Source: Nakaseomyces glabratus (Eukaryota; Ascomycota; Saccharomycetes; Saccharomycetales; Saccharomycetaceae). Taken from it: 64,000 bases of DNA. The stretch spans positions 496,001 through 560,000 of the forward strand of contig NC_088955.1 of assembly GCF_010111755.1 (NCBI RefSeq), given 5' to 3'. Every line of letters begins with the position of its first letter. The first letter of the stretch is position 1. Positions 29,585-38,100 of the stretch are shown in pieces. The position numbers and the translations under genes are program-made. The notes under the pieces are model-generated. The model did not search any database. It saw nothing but the letters and a program-made list of their open reading frames with translations, and was not told the DNA's origin.

Positions 29585-30625
29585 TCAGTAGTAAAGCTTC
29601 TTTGGAAGGTATGGTTCTTCTATATACTTGATGTCTTCGTCTGACAATTCGAAGTCAATGGAGGCAATGGCTTCGTCCACTCTGTCAATTGAGTTCAATC
29701 CAACAATTGGGTTGCATCCTTTACTTAATACCCAGCTGTTCGAGATAATGGCCATCGAGGTGTTGTGCTTCTTCGCAACTTCTTCAACTCGGTTGATAAT
29801 CTCCTTTTGATCTTCGGTCAAATTATCTAAGTCTAGGTACTTGAAAGTCGGATCACTCTTGATACGGTCGGTGGTTTTATTCAAAGGCCTTGTTAACAAT
29901 CCTCTGGCGTTGGGAGACCATGGAATCAAAGCAATGTTGTGTCTCTTGGCAAATGGAATAATCTCTCTTTCATCTTCACGGTTCAACAAGTTGTAGAATG
30001 ACTGCAATGAAACAAATTGGAACCAATTGTGCTTCTCAGCAATAAATTGTAGCTCAGCAAATTCAGTAGCTAGCATTGATGAAGACCCGATGTACCTAGC
30101 GTAACCGGCCTCCACAACATCATTCAATGCCTTCATGATCTCCTTCATTGGTGTCTCTTTGTCAAGGCGGTGGATCTGAAGCACATCGATGTATGTTCCG
30201 AGCCTTTCAGTAGAGTTCTTAACACCTTCAAGAATATGTTTCCTCGACAGCCCACGCTGGTTGGTTAGTATTAAGTCGTCATGATCATTATAAGCTTTCA
30301 ATCCATGGTGTAGGTTGAGATCTTCATCTACACCAAAAAAAACTTTAGTCATAATAACTACGGTCTCTCTCTTGATTTGGTACTTCTCAAAGAACTCTTT
30401 TAGTAGCCTTTCACTGTAACCATTGGAGTAGACGTCCGCAGTATCGTACGTTCTTAGCCCACGATCATAGGCATGCTTCAGGATACCGAAAATCTTCTCT
30501 TTATCCTCAAGAACCCAGTCCGCCCATTTCTTAGAACCATAGGACATGCATCCAATAATAATCGGTGAGATCTTCAATCCGGATCCACCAAACCTTACCT
30601 GCTTAACCAGATTACTAGCAACCAT
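29585..30625 (-). CDS. Aldo-keto reductase, YPL088W type (AKR copy 2)
   Basis: 346 residues from the first ATG; the frame is open 14 codons further to a TTG that I do not accept as a start. Nearly identical to AKR copy 1 over most of its length, with clear differences near residues 103-118 (HHGLKAYNDHDDLIL against QPGVKIDEQEDLVL) and at the C-terminus (ELSDEDIKYIEE). Catalytic Asp61, Tyr66, Lys94 and His151 are all present. The promoter is an almost exact copy of that of AKR1, so the two should respond to the same signals. Expected NADPH-dependent aldehyde reductase in the cytosol; substrate unknown. Confidence 0.9.
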   Translation of the reverse strand: MVASNLVKQVRFGGSGLKISPIIIGCMSYGSKKWADWVLEDKEKIFGILKHAYDRGLRTYDTADVYSNGYSERLLKEFFEKYQIKRETVVIMTKVFFGVDEDLNLHHGLKAYNDHDDLILTNQRGLSRKHILEGVKNSTERLGTYIDVLQIHRLDKETPMKEIMKALNDVVEAGYARYIGSSSMLATEFAELQFIAEKHNWFQFVSLQSFYNLLNREDEREIIPFAKRHNIALIPWSPNARGLLTRPLNKTTDRIKSDPTFKYLDLDNLTEDQKEIINRVEEVAKKHNTSMAIISNSWVLSKGCNPIVGLNSIDRVDEAIASIDFELSDEDIKYIEEPYLPKKLYY

Positions 30626-31024
30626 CTTCACAACTAGTTGTGTGAGTTCTCGATCGGATATTAACAATACTATTCATTTGGTAACATACACACCTGTAAT
30701 GCCTGTTTATATAATAAAAAAGCTGGCAAGATTTTGGGTATTTTATCATGTTCAGAATTGTAGAACACCATGGTTGTGTGCTCCTTCAAAACAGTTGATT
30801 ATAGGTTGGCTGGTTTACAATCGTTGTGCTCTACCATAAACGTCGGCCGAGTGTTGGTTCGTGGTGGGTTCGGGTGGCTCTTCATTTAAGGGTTGTCGGG
30901 CGAGTGCCAATGCAAAGATGCGTGTGATGAGCCTACGGCTGGTATAGTTTATGAAGATAGCACAGAAGCTGTACCCGATTACATCAATACGTTCTACACA
31001 GATACACATTTACATATTGGGAGT
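30626..31024. promoter_or_regulatory. AKR2 promoter and AKR3 downstream flank
   Basis: 399 bases. Left part (to about 30870) matches the AKR1 promoter, with TATA (30706-30714) and TCGGCCGA (30843-30850). Right part (about 30880-31024) appears identical to the AKR1 3' flank. Confidence 0.65.
30706..30714 (-). promoter_or_regulatory. TATA box of AKR2
   Basis: TTATATAAA reading toward the gene, 81 bases before the ATG. Confidence 0.55.
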
Positions 31025-32059
31025 TTAGTAGTAAAACTTCTTTGGAAGGTATGGTTCTTCTAAATACTTGATGTCTTCTTCTGGCAATTCGAAGTCAATG
31101 GAGGCAATGGCTTCGTCCACTCTGGCAATTGAGTTCAATCCAACAATTGGGTTGCATCCCTTACTCAATACCCAGCTGTTCGAGATAATGGCCATCGAGG
31201 TGTTGTGCTTCTTCGCAACTTCTTCAACTCGGTTGATAATCTCCTTTTGATCTTCAGTCAACTTGTCTAGGCCAACAATTTTGAAAGTCGGGTCACTCTT
31301 GATGCGGACACTAATCTTGCTCACAGGTCTTGTTAATAACCCTCTGGCATTGGGAGACCATGGGGTCAAAGCAATGTTATGTCTCTTGGCAAAGGGAATA
31401 ATCTCTCTTTCATCTTCACGGTTCAGCAAGTTGTAGAATGACTGCAATGAAACAAATTGGAACCAATTGTGCTTCTCAGCAATAAATTGTAGCTCAGCAA
31501 ATTCAGTAGCTAGCATTGATGAAGACCCGATGTACCTAGCGTAACCGGCCTCCACAACATCATTCAATGCCTTCATGATCTCCTTCATTGGTGTCTCTTT
31601 GTCAAGACGGTGAATCTGAAGCACATCGATGTACGTTCCTAGTCGTTCTGTAGAGTTTTTAACCGCTTCAAGAATATGTCTTCTCGACAAACCACGTTGA
31701 TTGGTCAAATGTAAGTCTTCTACTTCATTTATATCTAGACCATGATGAAGATCTAAGTCCTCGTCAACAGCGTAGAACACTTTAGACATAATAACTACCG
31801 TTTCTCTCTTGATTTGGTACTTCTCAAAAAATTCTTTTAGTAGCCTTTCACTGTAGCCATTGGAGTACATGTCCGCAGTATCGTACGTTCTTAGCCCACG
31901 ATCATAGGCACGCTTCAGGATACCAAAGATCTTCTCCTTATCTTCAAGAACCCAATCCGCCCAATTCTTAGAACCATAGGACATGCATCCAATAATAATC
32001 GGAGAGATCTTCAATCCGGACGCACCGAACCTAATCTGCTTAACCAGTTTTGTAGTCAT
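31025..32059 (-). CDS. Aldo-keto reductase, YPL088W type (AKR copy 3)
   Basis: 344 residues, the most diverged of the three copies. Differences cluster in patches: the N-terminal MTTKLVKQIRFGASG, residues about 93-130 (SKVFYAVDEDLDLHHGLDIN, then HLTNQRGLSRRHILEAVK) and about 225-245 (TRPVSKISVRIKSDP then KIVGLDKL). The blocks between are close to or identical with copies 1 and 2. The catalytic Asp, Tyr, Lys (IMSKVFY) and His (LQIHRLD) are intact. Its promoter differs from those of copies 1 and 2, so it may be regulated apart. Probably the older copy from which a tandem pair arose, or one partly overwritten by conversion. Function as for YPL088W: probable NADPH aldehyde reductase. Confidence 0.9.
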   Translation of the reverse strand: MTTKLVKQIRFGASGLKISPIIIGCMSYGSKNWADWVLEDKEKIFGILKRAYDRGLRTYDTADMYSNGYSERLLKEFFEKYQIKRETVVIMSKVFYAVDEDLDLHHGLDINEVEDLHLTNQRGLSRRHILEAVKNSTERLGTYIDVLQIHRLDKETPMKEIMKALNDVVEAGYARYIGSSSMLATEFAELQFIAEKHNWFQFVSLQSFYNLLNREDEREIIPFAKRHNIALTPWSPNARGLLTRPVSKISVRIKSDPTFKIVGLDKLTEDQKEIINRVEEVAKKHNTSMAIISNSWVLSKGCNPIVGLNSIARVDEAIASIDFELPEEDIKYLEEPYLPKKFYY

Positions 32060-32573
32060 CGAGCAACGAATATACTACTGAATTTTGATGCGAGAATAAA
32101 GATTTAATTAGTTTCATGCTTGAGAGTTTGGGATTGGTACATGCCTATTTATATGCTAACCTTATCTAACGCAGGATTTGCTTTGAATCAATCTTTTGTA
32201 TTGAAATAGCTTCTATTCCTGCTTATAATGATATGACGAATCTCATTATAGGTATCATATAGTACGCATTTACTTAATAGGCACGCATATGCACATTAAC
32301 CACTGGTTACATCTAGAAGGTGTCTTATTCCAAATTCAATGAGGGTTAATAAGGATACAGTGTGTGAAAACTGCAGACAAACAGTCAACTGCGGTCGATA
32401 TAACTATATTAAATATTGGCATCAAAATTAGTTTTATGATGTAGATGCGGATGCATGATTTGTGTAATGTAGTGGAATTTCTGAGTGTATAAGTGCAATA
32501 ATTTGGGTTAATGAGCATGTCTGGGATCTATCCAATTCGCATTTTTCTTTTCGGATCTCTCTGTTACATTTTC
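32060..32573. promoter_or_regulatory. AKR3 promoter and SNC2 3' region
   Basis: 514 bases. TATA-like ATATAAA at 32148-32154, 89 bases before the AKR3 ATG. No similarity to the AKR1/AKR2 promoters and no TCGGCCGA seen. Short open frames here overlap SNC2 or lack support. Confidence 0.5.
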
Positions 32574-32900
32574 TCAACTGAAGTGCACTACAATTGGCAC
32601 GATTATTACCACCAGGAGTATCACTATCACTAGGAACAAGCACATACGCATCTTCAGATCTTTATACCACATCTGTCTCCTTACCCTATTGGCACCTCTT
32701 TTGAAACCTTGTGCAGACATGGCCAGATTGTCAGCTTTGTCGTCTATAGAGGTTAGCATCTCTCCACGCTCAGCGACTTTATTGATGTTGTTCCTCATAA
32801 TATCGACAGTGTCGTCGATCTCAGACTTCAGAGCGGCAGCCTTGCTCTGGCCACCATCTTCAGATAGTAGGTACGGATCATAGTTGTCATTCGAAGCCAT
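32574..32900 (-). CDS. SNC2: Exocytic v-SNARE, synaptobrevin homologue Snc2
   Basis: 108 residues from the ATG; the frame extends two codons to a TTG that is not used. R-SNARE of secretory vesicles that pairs with Sso1/2 and Sec9 at the plasma membrane and recycles by endocytosis. Seen: a short acidic N-terminus [14 protein letters not shown], the SNARE helix with zero-layer Arg45 in KVAERGE, the strongly conserved [20 protein letters not shown] segment, and a C-terminal tail anchor of about 22 hydrophobic residues ending VPIVVHFS. S. cerevisiae has SNC1 (with intron) and SNC2 (without); no intron here. By position it is SNC2, since YOR327C neighbours SCD5 and MIP1. Confidence 0.96.
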   Translation of the reverse strand: MASNDNYDPYLLSEDGGQSKAAALKSEIDDTVDIMRNNINKVAERGEMLTSIDDKADNLAMSAQGFKRGANRVRRQMWYKDLKMRMCLFLVIVILLVVIIVPIVVHFS

Positions 32901-33517
32901 ATTCAATTCTAGTTCTAGTGCTGTATATAAGTTTGTGCCTTTGGAGTTTTAATTAAATAGCAGACAAGTTCCAAAAGCTTCAACGTTTAAATAATGCCCC
33001 CGATAGTCCATTCAACAGATGGTTGCCATTGTGGTCGCAGAAAGCACACTGCACAAAAACCTGAGCAAAACATCGCAAGCCATCCCAATGCAATTGACAA
33101 TATCTTGCTCGACTGGGCTGAAAGCTGAAAAATATTCGCGAAGCAGCTTTGAAAGGCATCTCGGACCATAATGCTAATTGATTTCTGGTTTGCTGCGGAT
33201 GGTTCTGTGGCCAGTTCCGGTATTCGTCTTCTTTCTTTTGTTGGCATTGTGTCAGTCACGTTACTAGGTTACGTATTTAGTGTTGAATATAGCTAGCCCA
33301 GCGTGTTCAGCAGTAACAGAACTGTCTGTGAGCCTCTGTAATACTTTGTGTTTCTGCAATACTTCAAATTTGTATTTCTATAATACTGTATTTTATCAAG
33401 GATTGAATGAATAAAAATAGTCTATAAAACTGTAAAGCCAGTTACATGTACGTTTATCTATATATAGTTGGGTTTAAGGAATAGTAAGTTACCATCCTGA
33501 TGTCAAAGCTTTCGTAT
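32901..33517. other. SNC2 upstream region
   Basis: 617 bases between SNC2 and GRE2-2, both minus strand. It holds the doubtful small ORF at 32987-33247 and the 3' side of GRE2-2. No recognised factor site was seen. Confidence 0.5.
32987..33247 (-). CDS. Hypothetical small protein, one membrane segment (doubtful)
   Basis: 86 codons from an ATG at 33247. Not recognised. The product would start with a basic stretch MPTKERRRIPEL, then a polar region, then one hydrophobic segment of about 20 residues (ILSIALGWLAMFCSGF onward) followed by RPQWQPSVEW. The basic, unacidic N-terminus and single span could suit a small membrane protein, but such ORFs also occur by chance. It lies within the SNC2 promoter on the same strand, 87 bases before the SNC2 ATG, which argues against it. 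Conservation in sister species would decide. Confidence 0.25.
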   Translation of the reverse strand: MPTKERRRIPELATEPSAANQKSISIMVRDAFQSCFANIFQLSAQSSKILSIALGWLAMFCSGFCAVCFLRPQWQPSVEWTIGGII

Positions 33518-34573
33518 TTACAACTTGGCACTGGCATTCTCAGCTTCTAGGATTTGAGAGACGGTGTCCTGGATGATGGTCTTCAGGTCACGGAACTCGA
33601 ATCCTAGCAGCTTCTTGGTCTTGGTGTTGTCAATTGGAGTCAGTAGATCTTCTGGCTTGTTGGAACCTGGCTCACCAGCTGGGATCTTACCTCTTAGCTC
33701 TGGGAATTGCTCGTTGATAGCATCCAGTAGGGTTTGGACGGTGAACAAACCAGAGTGTAGCAACAGTCTTTGACCGATTAATTCATCCTTTTGGAACGCT
33801 AGGATATGAGCCTTAGCAATGTCACGGACATCGATGTAACCACATGCTACTTGTGGCAATGGGTCGTCTTTCTTCAGGTGTACCAATTGGTTAATGACTT
33901 CGGATGAGACGTTCAATACCTTCTTGCCAGGCTCGATGTGGTTTTGAGGACCGAAGACGTACACTGGGTCAACAGTGGCCAACTTGAACTTAACTGCATC
34001 TTTGTTCTTGTTCAAGAATTCCCATGCAGCTTCTTCAGCAAATTTCTTGGAACCGAAGTAAGCTCTAACGGCATCCGTTTGACAGTTTTCCCAGGAGTCT
34101 TGGTTCCAGGAGTCTTCAGTTATCTTACCCTTGGTGTTGCACATGTCAACAGTGGAAGTGTGAGAAGCAAAGGAGGAAGTAACAACAACTCTCTCAACTG
34201 TTTGGGCAGCGTACTTCTTGATGGACTCTAAGATACCCTTGGTACCGTTGACAGCTGGAATCAACAAATCCTTTTCGTATTCGGTAGTAGTGAAGTTTAA
34301 AGGAGAGGCGGTGTGTAGGACAACCTTGATATCCTTACCGTGCTTCTCGAAGACAGGGTCAAAAGCATTTAGATCAGCGATATCCTTGACGATCTCATAG
34401 TTGAAGTTAGCACTTTTGAAGATAGCATTCTTCAGGTTGTCACCCTTCTCTGTAGATCTAACAGAACCAATGACCTTGTAGTTCTGGTCTAGCAATTGTC
34501 TGATGATGTGTTGAGCAATGAAACCGGAAGCACCGGAGACAAAAACAGTAGTGTTGTTATTAGCAGCAGTCAT
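33518..34573 (-). CDS. GRE2: NADPH aldehyde/ketone reductase, Gre2/Ari1 family (copy 2)
   Basis: 351 residues, clearly a paralogue of the gene at 26158-27216. Seen: VFVSGASGFIAQHI cofactor motif at residues 10-24, VVLHTASPLNF near 90, catalytic Ser in VVVTSSFASH near 133, catalytic Y-F-G-S-K near 172 and VDPVYVFGPQ near 207. Residue changes against copy 1 are concentrated near 135-165 and 270-310. Codons are strongly biased as in copy 1, suggesting high expression. Separated from the rest of the reductase cluster by SNC2, so it lies on the YOR side of the breakpoint. The symbol is tentative; ARI1 is the alternative. Confidence 0.85.
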   Translation of the reverse strand: MTAANNNTTVFVSGASGFIAQHIIRQLLDQNYKVIGSVRSTEKGDNLKNAIFKSANFNYEIVKDIADLNAFDPVFEKHGKDIKVVLHTASPLNFTTTEYEKDLLIPAVNGTKGILESIKKYAAQTVERVVVTSSFASHTSTVDMCNTKGKITEDSWNQDSWENCQTDAVRAYFGSKKFAEEAAWEFLNKNKDAVKFKLATVDPVYVFGPQNHIEPGKKVLNVSSEVINQLVHLKKDDPLPQVACGYIDVRDIAKAHILAFQKDELIGQRLLLHSGLFTVQTLLDAINEQFPELRGKIPAGEPGSNKPEDLLTPIDNTKTKKLLGFEFRDLKTIIQDTVSQILEAENASAKL

Positions 34574-34696
34574 GATTTAAATTATTATCTGTATTGTAGA
34601 TTGTTGATCCAATTGATGGTGTTTGCTATTGCATTTAATTTGAAATTGACAAACCATTGCGAGAGGTATCGATCAATATCGCTATTTTGGGATCCC

Positions 34697-34703
34697 TTTT
34701 ATA
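34697..34703 (-). promoter_or_regulatory. TATA-like box of GRE2-2
   Basis: ATATAAAA reading toward the gene, about 124 bases before the ATG. Confidence 0.45.
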
Positions 34704-34940
34704 TGTGAGAGGTCCGAAATATAGTTTACCCCTCTAAATCGAAGATGCCCAGTTATTTGTGTATTTACATAATGACAATACCAAGGATTCACATTGAGCC
34801 ATACTTTACTCTACCCGAACTATTCCGAATATACCCGTCATAGTAGTAACCGGATATTAGGTAATGATAATAGTATCCGACGAACAGATACTCACACAGT
34901 TCTTACTATGAATCGATCTAAACTACACACATTAGGTTCT

Positions 34941-34948
34941 AACCCTAA
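34941..34948. promoter_or_regulatory. Tbf1-type site (AACCCTAA)
   Basis: Matches the Tbf1 consensus ARCCCTAA. Single site about 370 bases before the GRE2-2 ATG. Confidence 0.35.
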
Positions 34949-35061
34949 ACTGTGAATTGCTTTTCCTGTATCTAAAACTAGTAGTTCACTAGCAGGTTAC
35001 CACCCGTCAAGTTGGCCAACAACTATGTTTGCAAAGAGTCCTATCAAAATACAATGCCAAA

Positions 35062-35069
35062 CTCATCGC
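35062..35069 (-). promoter_or_regulatory. PAC octamer in the SCD5-GRE2-2 spacer
   Basis: Exact GCGATGAG on the minus strand. A second copy lies at 35573-35580, close to the SCD5 stop. Neither has an obvious ribosome-biogenesis target. Confidence 0.35.
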
Positions 35070-35610
35070 AGTGAAATCATTATTTTTTCATAAAAAGAAA
35101 CATAAGAATCTCATGGAAAATGAAAAATGACGTATCTTCTAGTTAAATATACTAAGCTTATGGTAATTGTTGAGAGACGGTTAGTCGTATCAACTAAGAT
35201 GTTTGTTACAATGTGTCGTAGGTTTGAGTACTGTTCCTTTGATAATGGTTTCTCTACTAACCAAAACTGCCCTCTGGTTGCCCACGTCACTTTGTCTGAG
35301 AATAAACTTTCCGGTAAATAAATCGTAAATCACATATCCCATACCGTCGATCCGGATGGGTACTGTGGTGGTTAAACAGAGTCTATATATTCCGGAATTG
35401 CCAGCCTAATATACACGCTGATGGTATGTTTAACGATTAGTGATAAAATGTTCTTGATTTATACTAGTGGGAACTATATTCTAAATGCAAAACTATAAAC
35501 GTGTGGTATGGTAGACTAGCATGGTGCCAATCATTTAAATACAATATCAATATCATTGAGTATAACCAGAGACTCATCGCTCTAGCGAATCGTAACGATC
35601 TTTTCTGGGG

Positions 35611-38100
35611 CTATAAACGGCCATATTGGTTCTGTAGGGCATCAACTTGATTCTTTAACGATTGCAGGTCGCCTAGTATATCTTGTGTAGACATCTGTCC
35701 AGTTGGGATATTTTGCATGTTGTGGTAGCTTTGATTGTTGTTATTTATAGGAATGTGCTGGTTCGCATGCCCTTGATTCTGGTAGTTGGTGTTCTGTGTA
35801 TCGGATTGGAAATATTGTTGTTGAGGTGGTAGCATGGAGCTGAAGGATGGTCTATGAGCCTGAGAATTGACTGGCTGAGAGTTTTGTCTCTGTAAGCTCC
35901 CTGGTCCTGGATATTGGTAATTAGTGGTCCCTGTTGGGTTGGAATAGACTGGCAGTTGTTGGCTTTGCATTTGTTGCATATTGGACCCCTGGTTTTGCAG
36001 GCCTTGAGTTGACATTTGCATGTTATTACCGTAAGACACATTTGGGCTTAAGTGGCCATTGGCATTAGACTGTACATTTGGTTGCCTATTGGGTTGAATT
36101 CCTGATGACATATTCGAGTTTATGGTAGTATGAATGTTGGCCTGGCTAGCATTAGGTGATGGAGAATTAGATAATAGTGATTGGAAATAATTTGATGCAG
36201 CGTTGCTTGCATACAACATTCCTGGTGATTCCAAAGGCGGAGAATTCAAATTTGCATTGGGCGCGGACAAATTAGTTGGATTGTTATTGGGCAAATGCTG
36301 TTGTAAAGAATTGTTGATATGTTGTTGCGTACTTTGATGTACCTGGGGCTGTAAGATTCCTTGTTGATGCAGCTGCTGTTGCTGTGGTTGAGAATTTACT
36401 GCTTGCGGGACTAAATGTTGTTGTTGAGATTGGTGGGGTAGATTTTGAAGAGGAGATCTATTCCGTAGATCCAGATGTGTTGGTTGATTTAATTGATTAC
36501 CTGTACTTTGAAATGTCACACCAACTGGTTGCGGTGAAGCAACATGGCCAATATTACCGGAAGTTTGTTGGTTATCGACTGGTTTGAATTGTTGTTTCAT
36601 TAAGTAATTTGCAGATCCAGTAGCCGTAGGTTTAAGTGGTTCTAGGACGTCCGAGGAAGTAGCCTGTATCGCTGGTACCTGAACAGGTTGGCTATCAAAC
36701 GCACCTGGTATACTATTTGGGCTCATATGTGATTTCATTAAATGATTAGCTGAACCTGTTGCAGTTGGTTTGAGTGGCTCTAGTACAGGCTCTTGAGGTT
36801 GGCTAGTTGTTTGGGCTGGTGGTTGATCACCTGTCACTTTATAACCGGTATTAAAGATGGTAGATTGTTGTCCTTGTGCAACCAAAGGTGGGATTTGTGT
36901 GACTGAATCAGGTCCCTGGATTTGTTTGAAATGTGACAGTGAGTCTTTCATATCGCTTAAGATCTCTCTTTCTTCTTCGGTTTCCTGTTGTTCTGTAGGA
37001 ACCGATGATACCAAAGCGCTATTCTTTTTCCTTTTGGCAATCACTTTGAGTAGTTGATCCATAGGCAGTGATAAGTCTAAAGGCTCATCGGTACTCACAT
37101 AAGAAGAGTCATCGTCAGTAGTGGTAGATGTGTCCTTATTCTGTTTGTCTTTGCCGTAATGTGGTGCGTCTTGAAATGTAACCTTTTCTGCAAATCTCAC
37201 CTTTTTATTCTTGAATACAGAATTCTTAACCTTCCGCCTGATCCTCTTTCTAACTGTTTTTCCAGTAAGTAATAAAGATGCGAAAGAATCAAAGTCAACT
37301 TTTTCTCCAGGTGGTTGATTATTTGAAGTTGTAGTTCCACTTGAAGCTGGTACATCTTCTTCAACTTCTTCATAAAATTCATTTCCACCTTCTTTATTCA
37401 AAATTGGTCTCGGTCTCGGTATTGGAGCTTTCTCTAGGATCATCTTTCTACTAGGTAGCATATCCTCCAGCATAGCTCTTGCAAGCAGCCTTAAAACCGC
37501 AAAAAATTGGCCGATGTTCAGAGCGTTTTTACAACTCCTAAATATCTTAAATATTCTTTTCTTCAACTCTTCTCTGACATTAAAATTTGCTAAAAATTGG
37601 AATACATCTGCCAGCTTTATTAATTTTCCATGAGTTCTGGCAGTAATATAGTTGTACCACCTAATGTAGGTTCGAAGCTCTTCGTGCGTTAATTGGTTTT
37701 GTGATAGTGAGAGTGGTACTCTCAAGTCATCGGGTGTTTCAACGTATGAATCTTCTTCTTCATGAATTGGATTGTGATAACGATTTCCATTGATGTTTGA
37801 CTTCTGTGTTTTGTGATCTTCCTCAGTTGCCAGTGCTTCCTGAGAACGATGTAATCCGTTCTGTTGCAAGTAAGCGCCGGAAACGGGAGGTACATCAAGT
37901 TTACTGTTAGCTTCATCCAGCTTTCTAACCAAAGACGGATCACTGCTGCTTTTCATAGTTTCATCAAGGAAATGCATTCCTTGCTCTTTACTTGAATCAT
38001 CAGTAACACCGAAATCAAAAGACACAGTTGGCAAGGTGCTATTCTGTCTGTCATCAGTGGCAGTGTTCAATCCCGGAACATTCAGCCAGTCAAAGGACAT
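35611..38100 (-). CDS. SCD5: Scd5, clathrin/actin endocytosis adaptor
   Basis: 829 residues from ATG MSFDWLNVPGLN; ten further open codons upstream end at a TTG and are not used. Scd5 (S. cerevisiae 872) brings protein phosphatase Glc7 to cortical actin patches and links clathrin to actin. Seen: conserved N-terminal third with LTHEELRTYIRWYNYITAR near 145; PP1-docking RVxF motif KKVRF near 302; two repeats EPLKPTATGSAN(H/Y)LMK, each containing LxxTxTG, the target type of the Prk1/Ark1 kinases; and a Gln/Asn-rich C-terminal half with many QQ and NN runs. No membrane segment. The SCD5-MIP1 order matches YOR329C-YOR330C. Confidence 0.93.
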   Translation of the reverse strand: MSFDWLNVPGLNTATDDRQNSTLPTVSFDFGVTDDSSKEQGMHFLDETMKSSSDPSLVRKLDEANSKLDVPPVSGAYLQQNGLHRSQEALATEEDHKTQKSNINGNRYHNPIHEEEDSYVETPDDLRVPLSLSQNQLTHEELRTYIRWYNYITARTHGKLIKLADVFQFLANFNVREELKKRIFKIFRSCKNALNIGQFFAVLRLLARAMLEDMLPSRKMILEKAPIPRPRPILNKEGGNEFYEEVEEDVPASSGTTTSNNQPPGEKVDFDSFASLLLTGKTVRKRIRRKVKNSVFKNKKVRFAEKVTFQDAPHYGKDKQNKDTSTTTDDDSSYVSTDEPLDLSLPMDQLLKVIAKRKKNSALVSSVPTEQQETEEEREILSDMKDSLSHFKQIQGPDSVTQIPPLVAQGQQSTIFNTGYKVTGDQPPAQTTSQPQEPVLEPLKPTATGSANHLMKSHMSPNSIPGAFDSQPVQVPAIQATSSDVLEPLKPTATGSANYLMKQQFKPVDNQQTSGNIGHVASPQPVGVTFQSTGNQLNQPTHLDLRNRSPLQNLPHQSQQQHLVPQAVNSQPQQQQLHQQGILQPQVHQSTQQHINNSLQQHLPNNNPTNLSAPNANLNSPPLESPGMLYASNAASNYFQSLLSNSPSPNASQANIHTTINSNMSSGIQPNRQPNVQSNANGHLSPNVSYGNNMQMSTQGLQNQGSNMQQMQSQQLPVYSNPTGTTNYQYPGPGSLQRQNSQPVNSQAHRPSFSSMLPPQQQYFQSDTQNTNYQNQGHANQHIPINNNNQSYHNMQNIPTGQMSTQDILGDLQSLKNQVDALQNQYGRL

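Larger units (their letters stand above)
34574..35610. other. 1-kb spacer, GRE2-2 promoter to SCD5 3' end
   Basis: S. cerevisiae has PDR10 near here (YOR328W); no ABC-transporter remnant is visible. Contains TATA (34697-34703), CCCCT stress element near 34728, a Tbf1-type AACCCTAA (34941), and PAC octamers at 35062 and 35573. A 64-codon ATG frame (35127-35321) has no features. TACTAAC at 35255 has no matching 5' splice site upstream. Confidence 0.5.

Noticed and set aside
27900..31024. Transposon or LTR origin of the AKR repeats
   Set aside because: The repeats are gene-sized tandem units with shared promoters and flanks, no TG...CA ends, no terminal duplications and no transposase or reverse-transcriptase frame.
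35127..35321. 64-codon ATG frame and nearby TACTAAC
   Set aside because: No recognisable domain, no matching GTATGT donor upstream, normal length for chance frames in this spacer.
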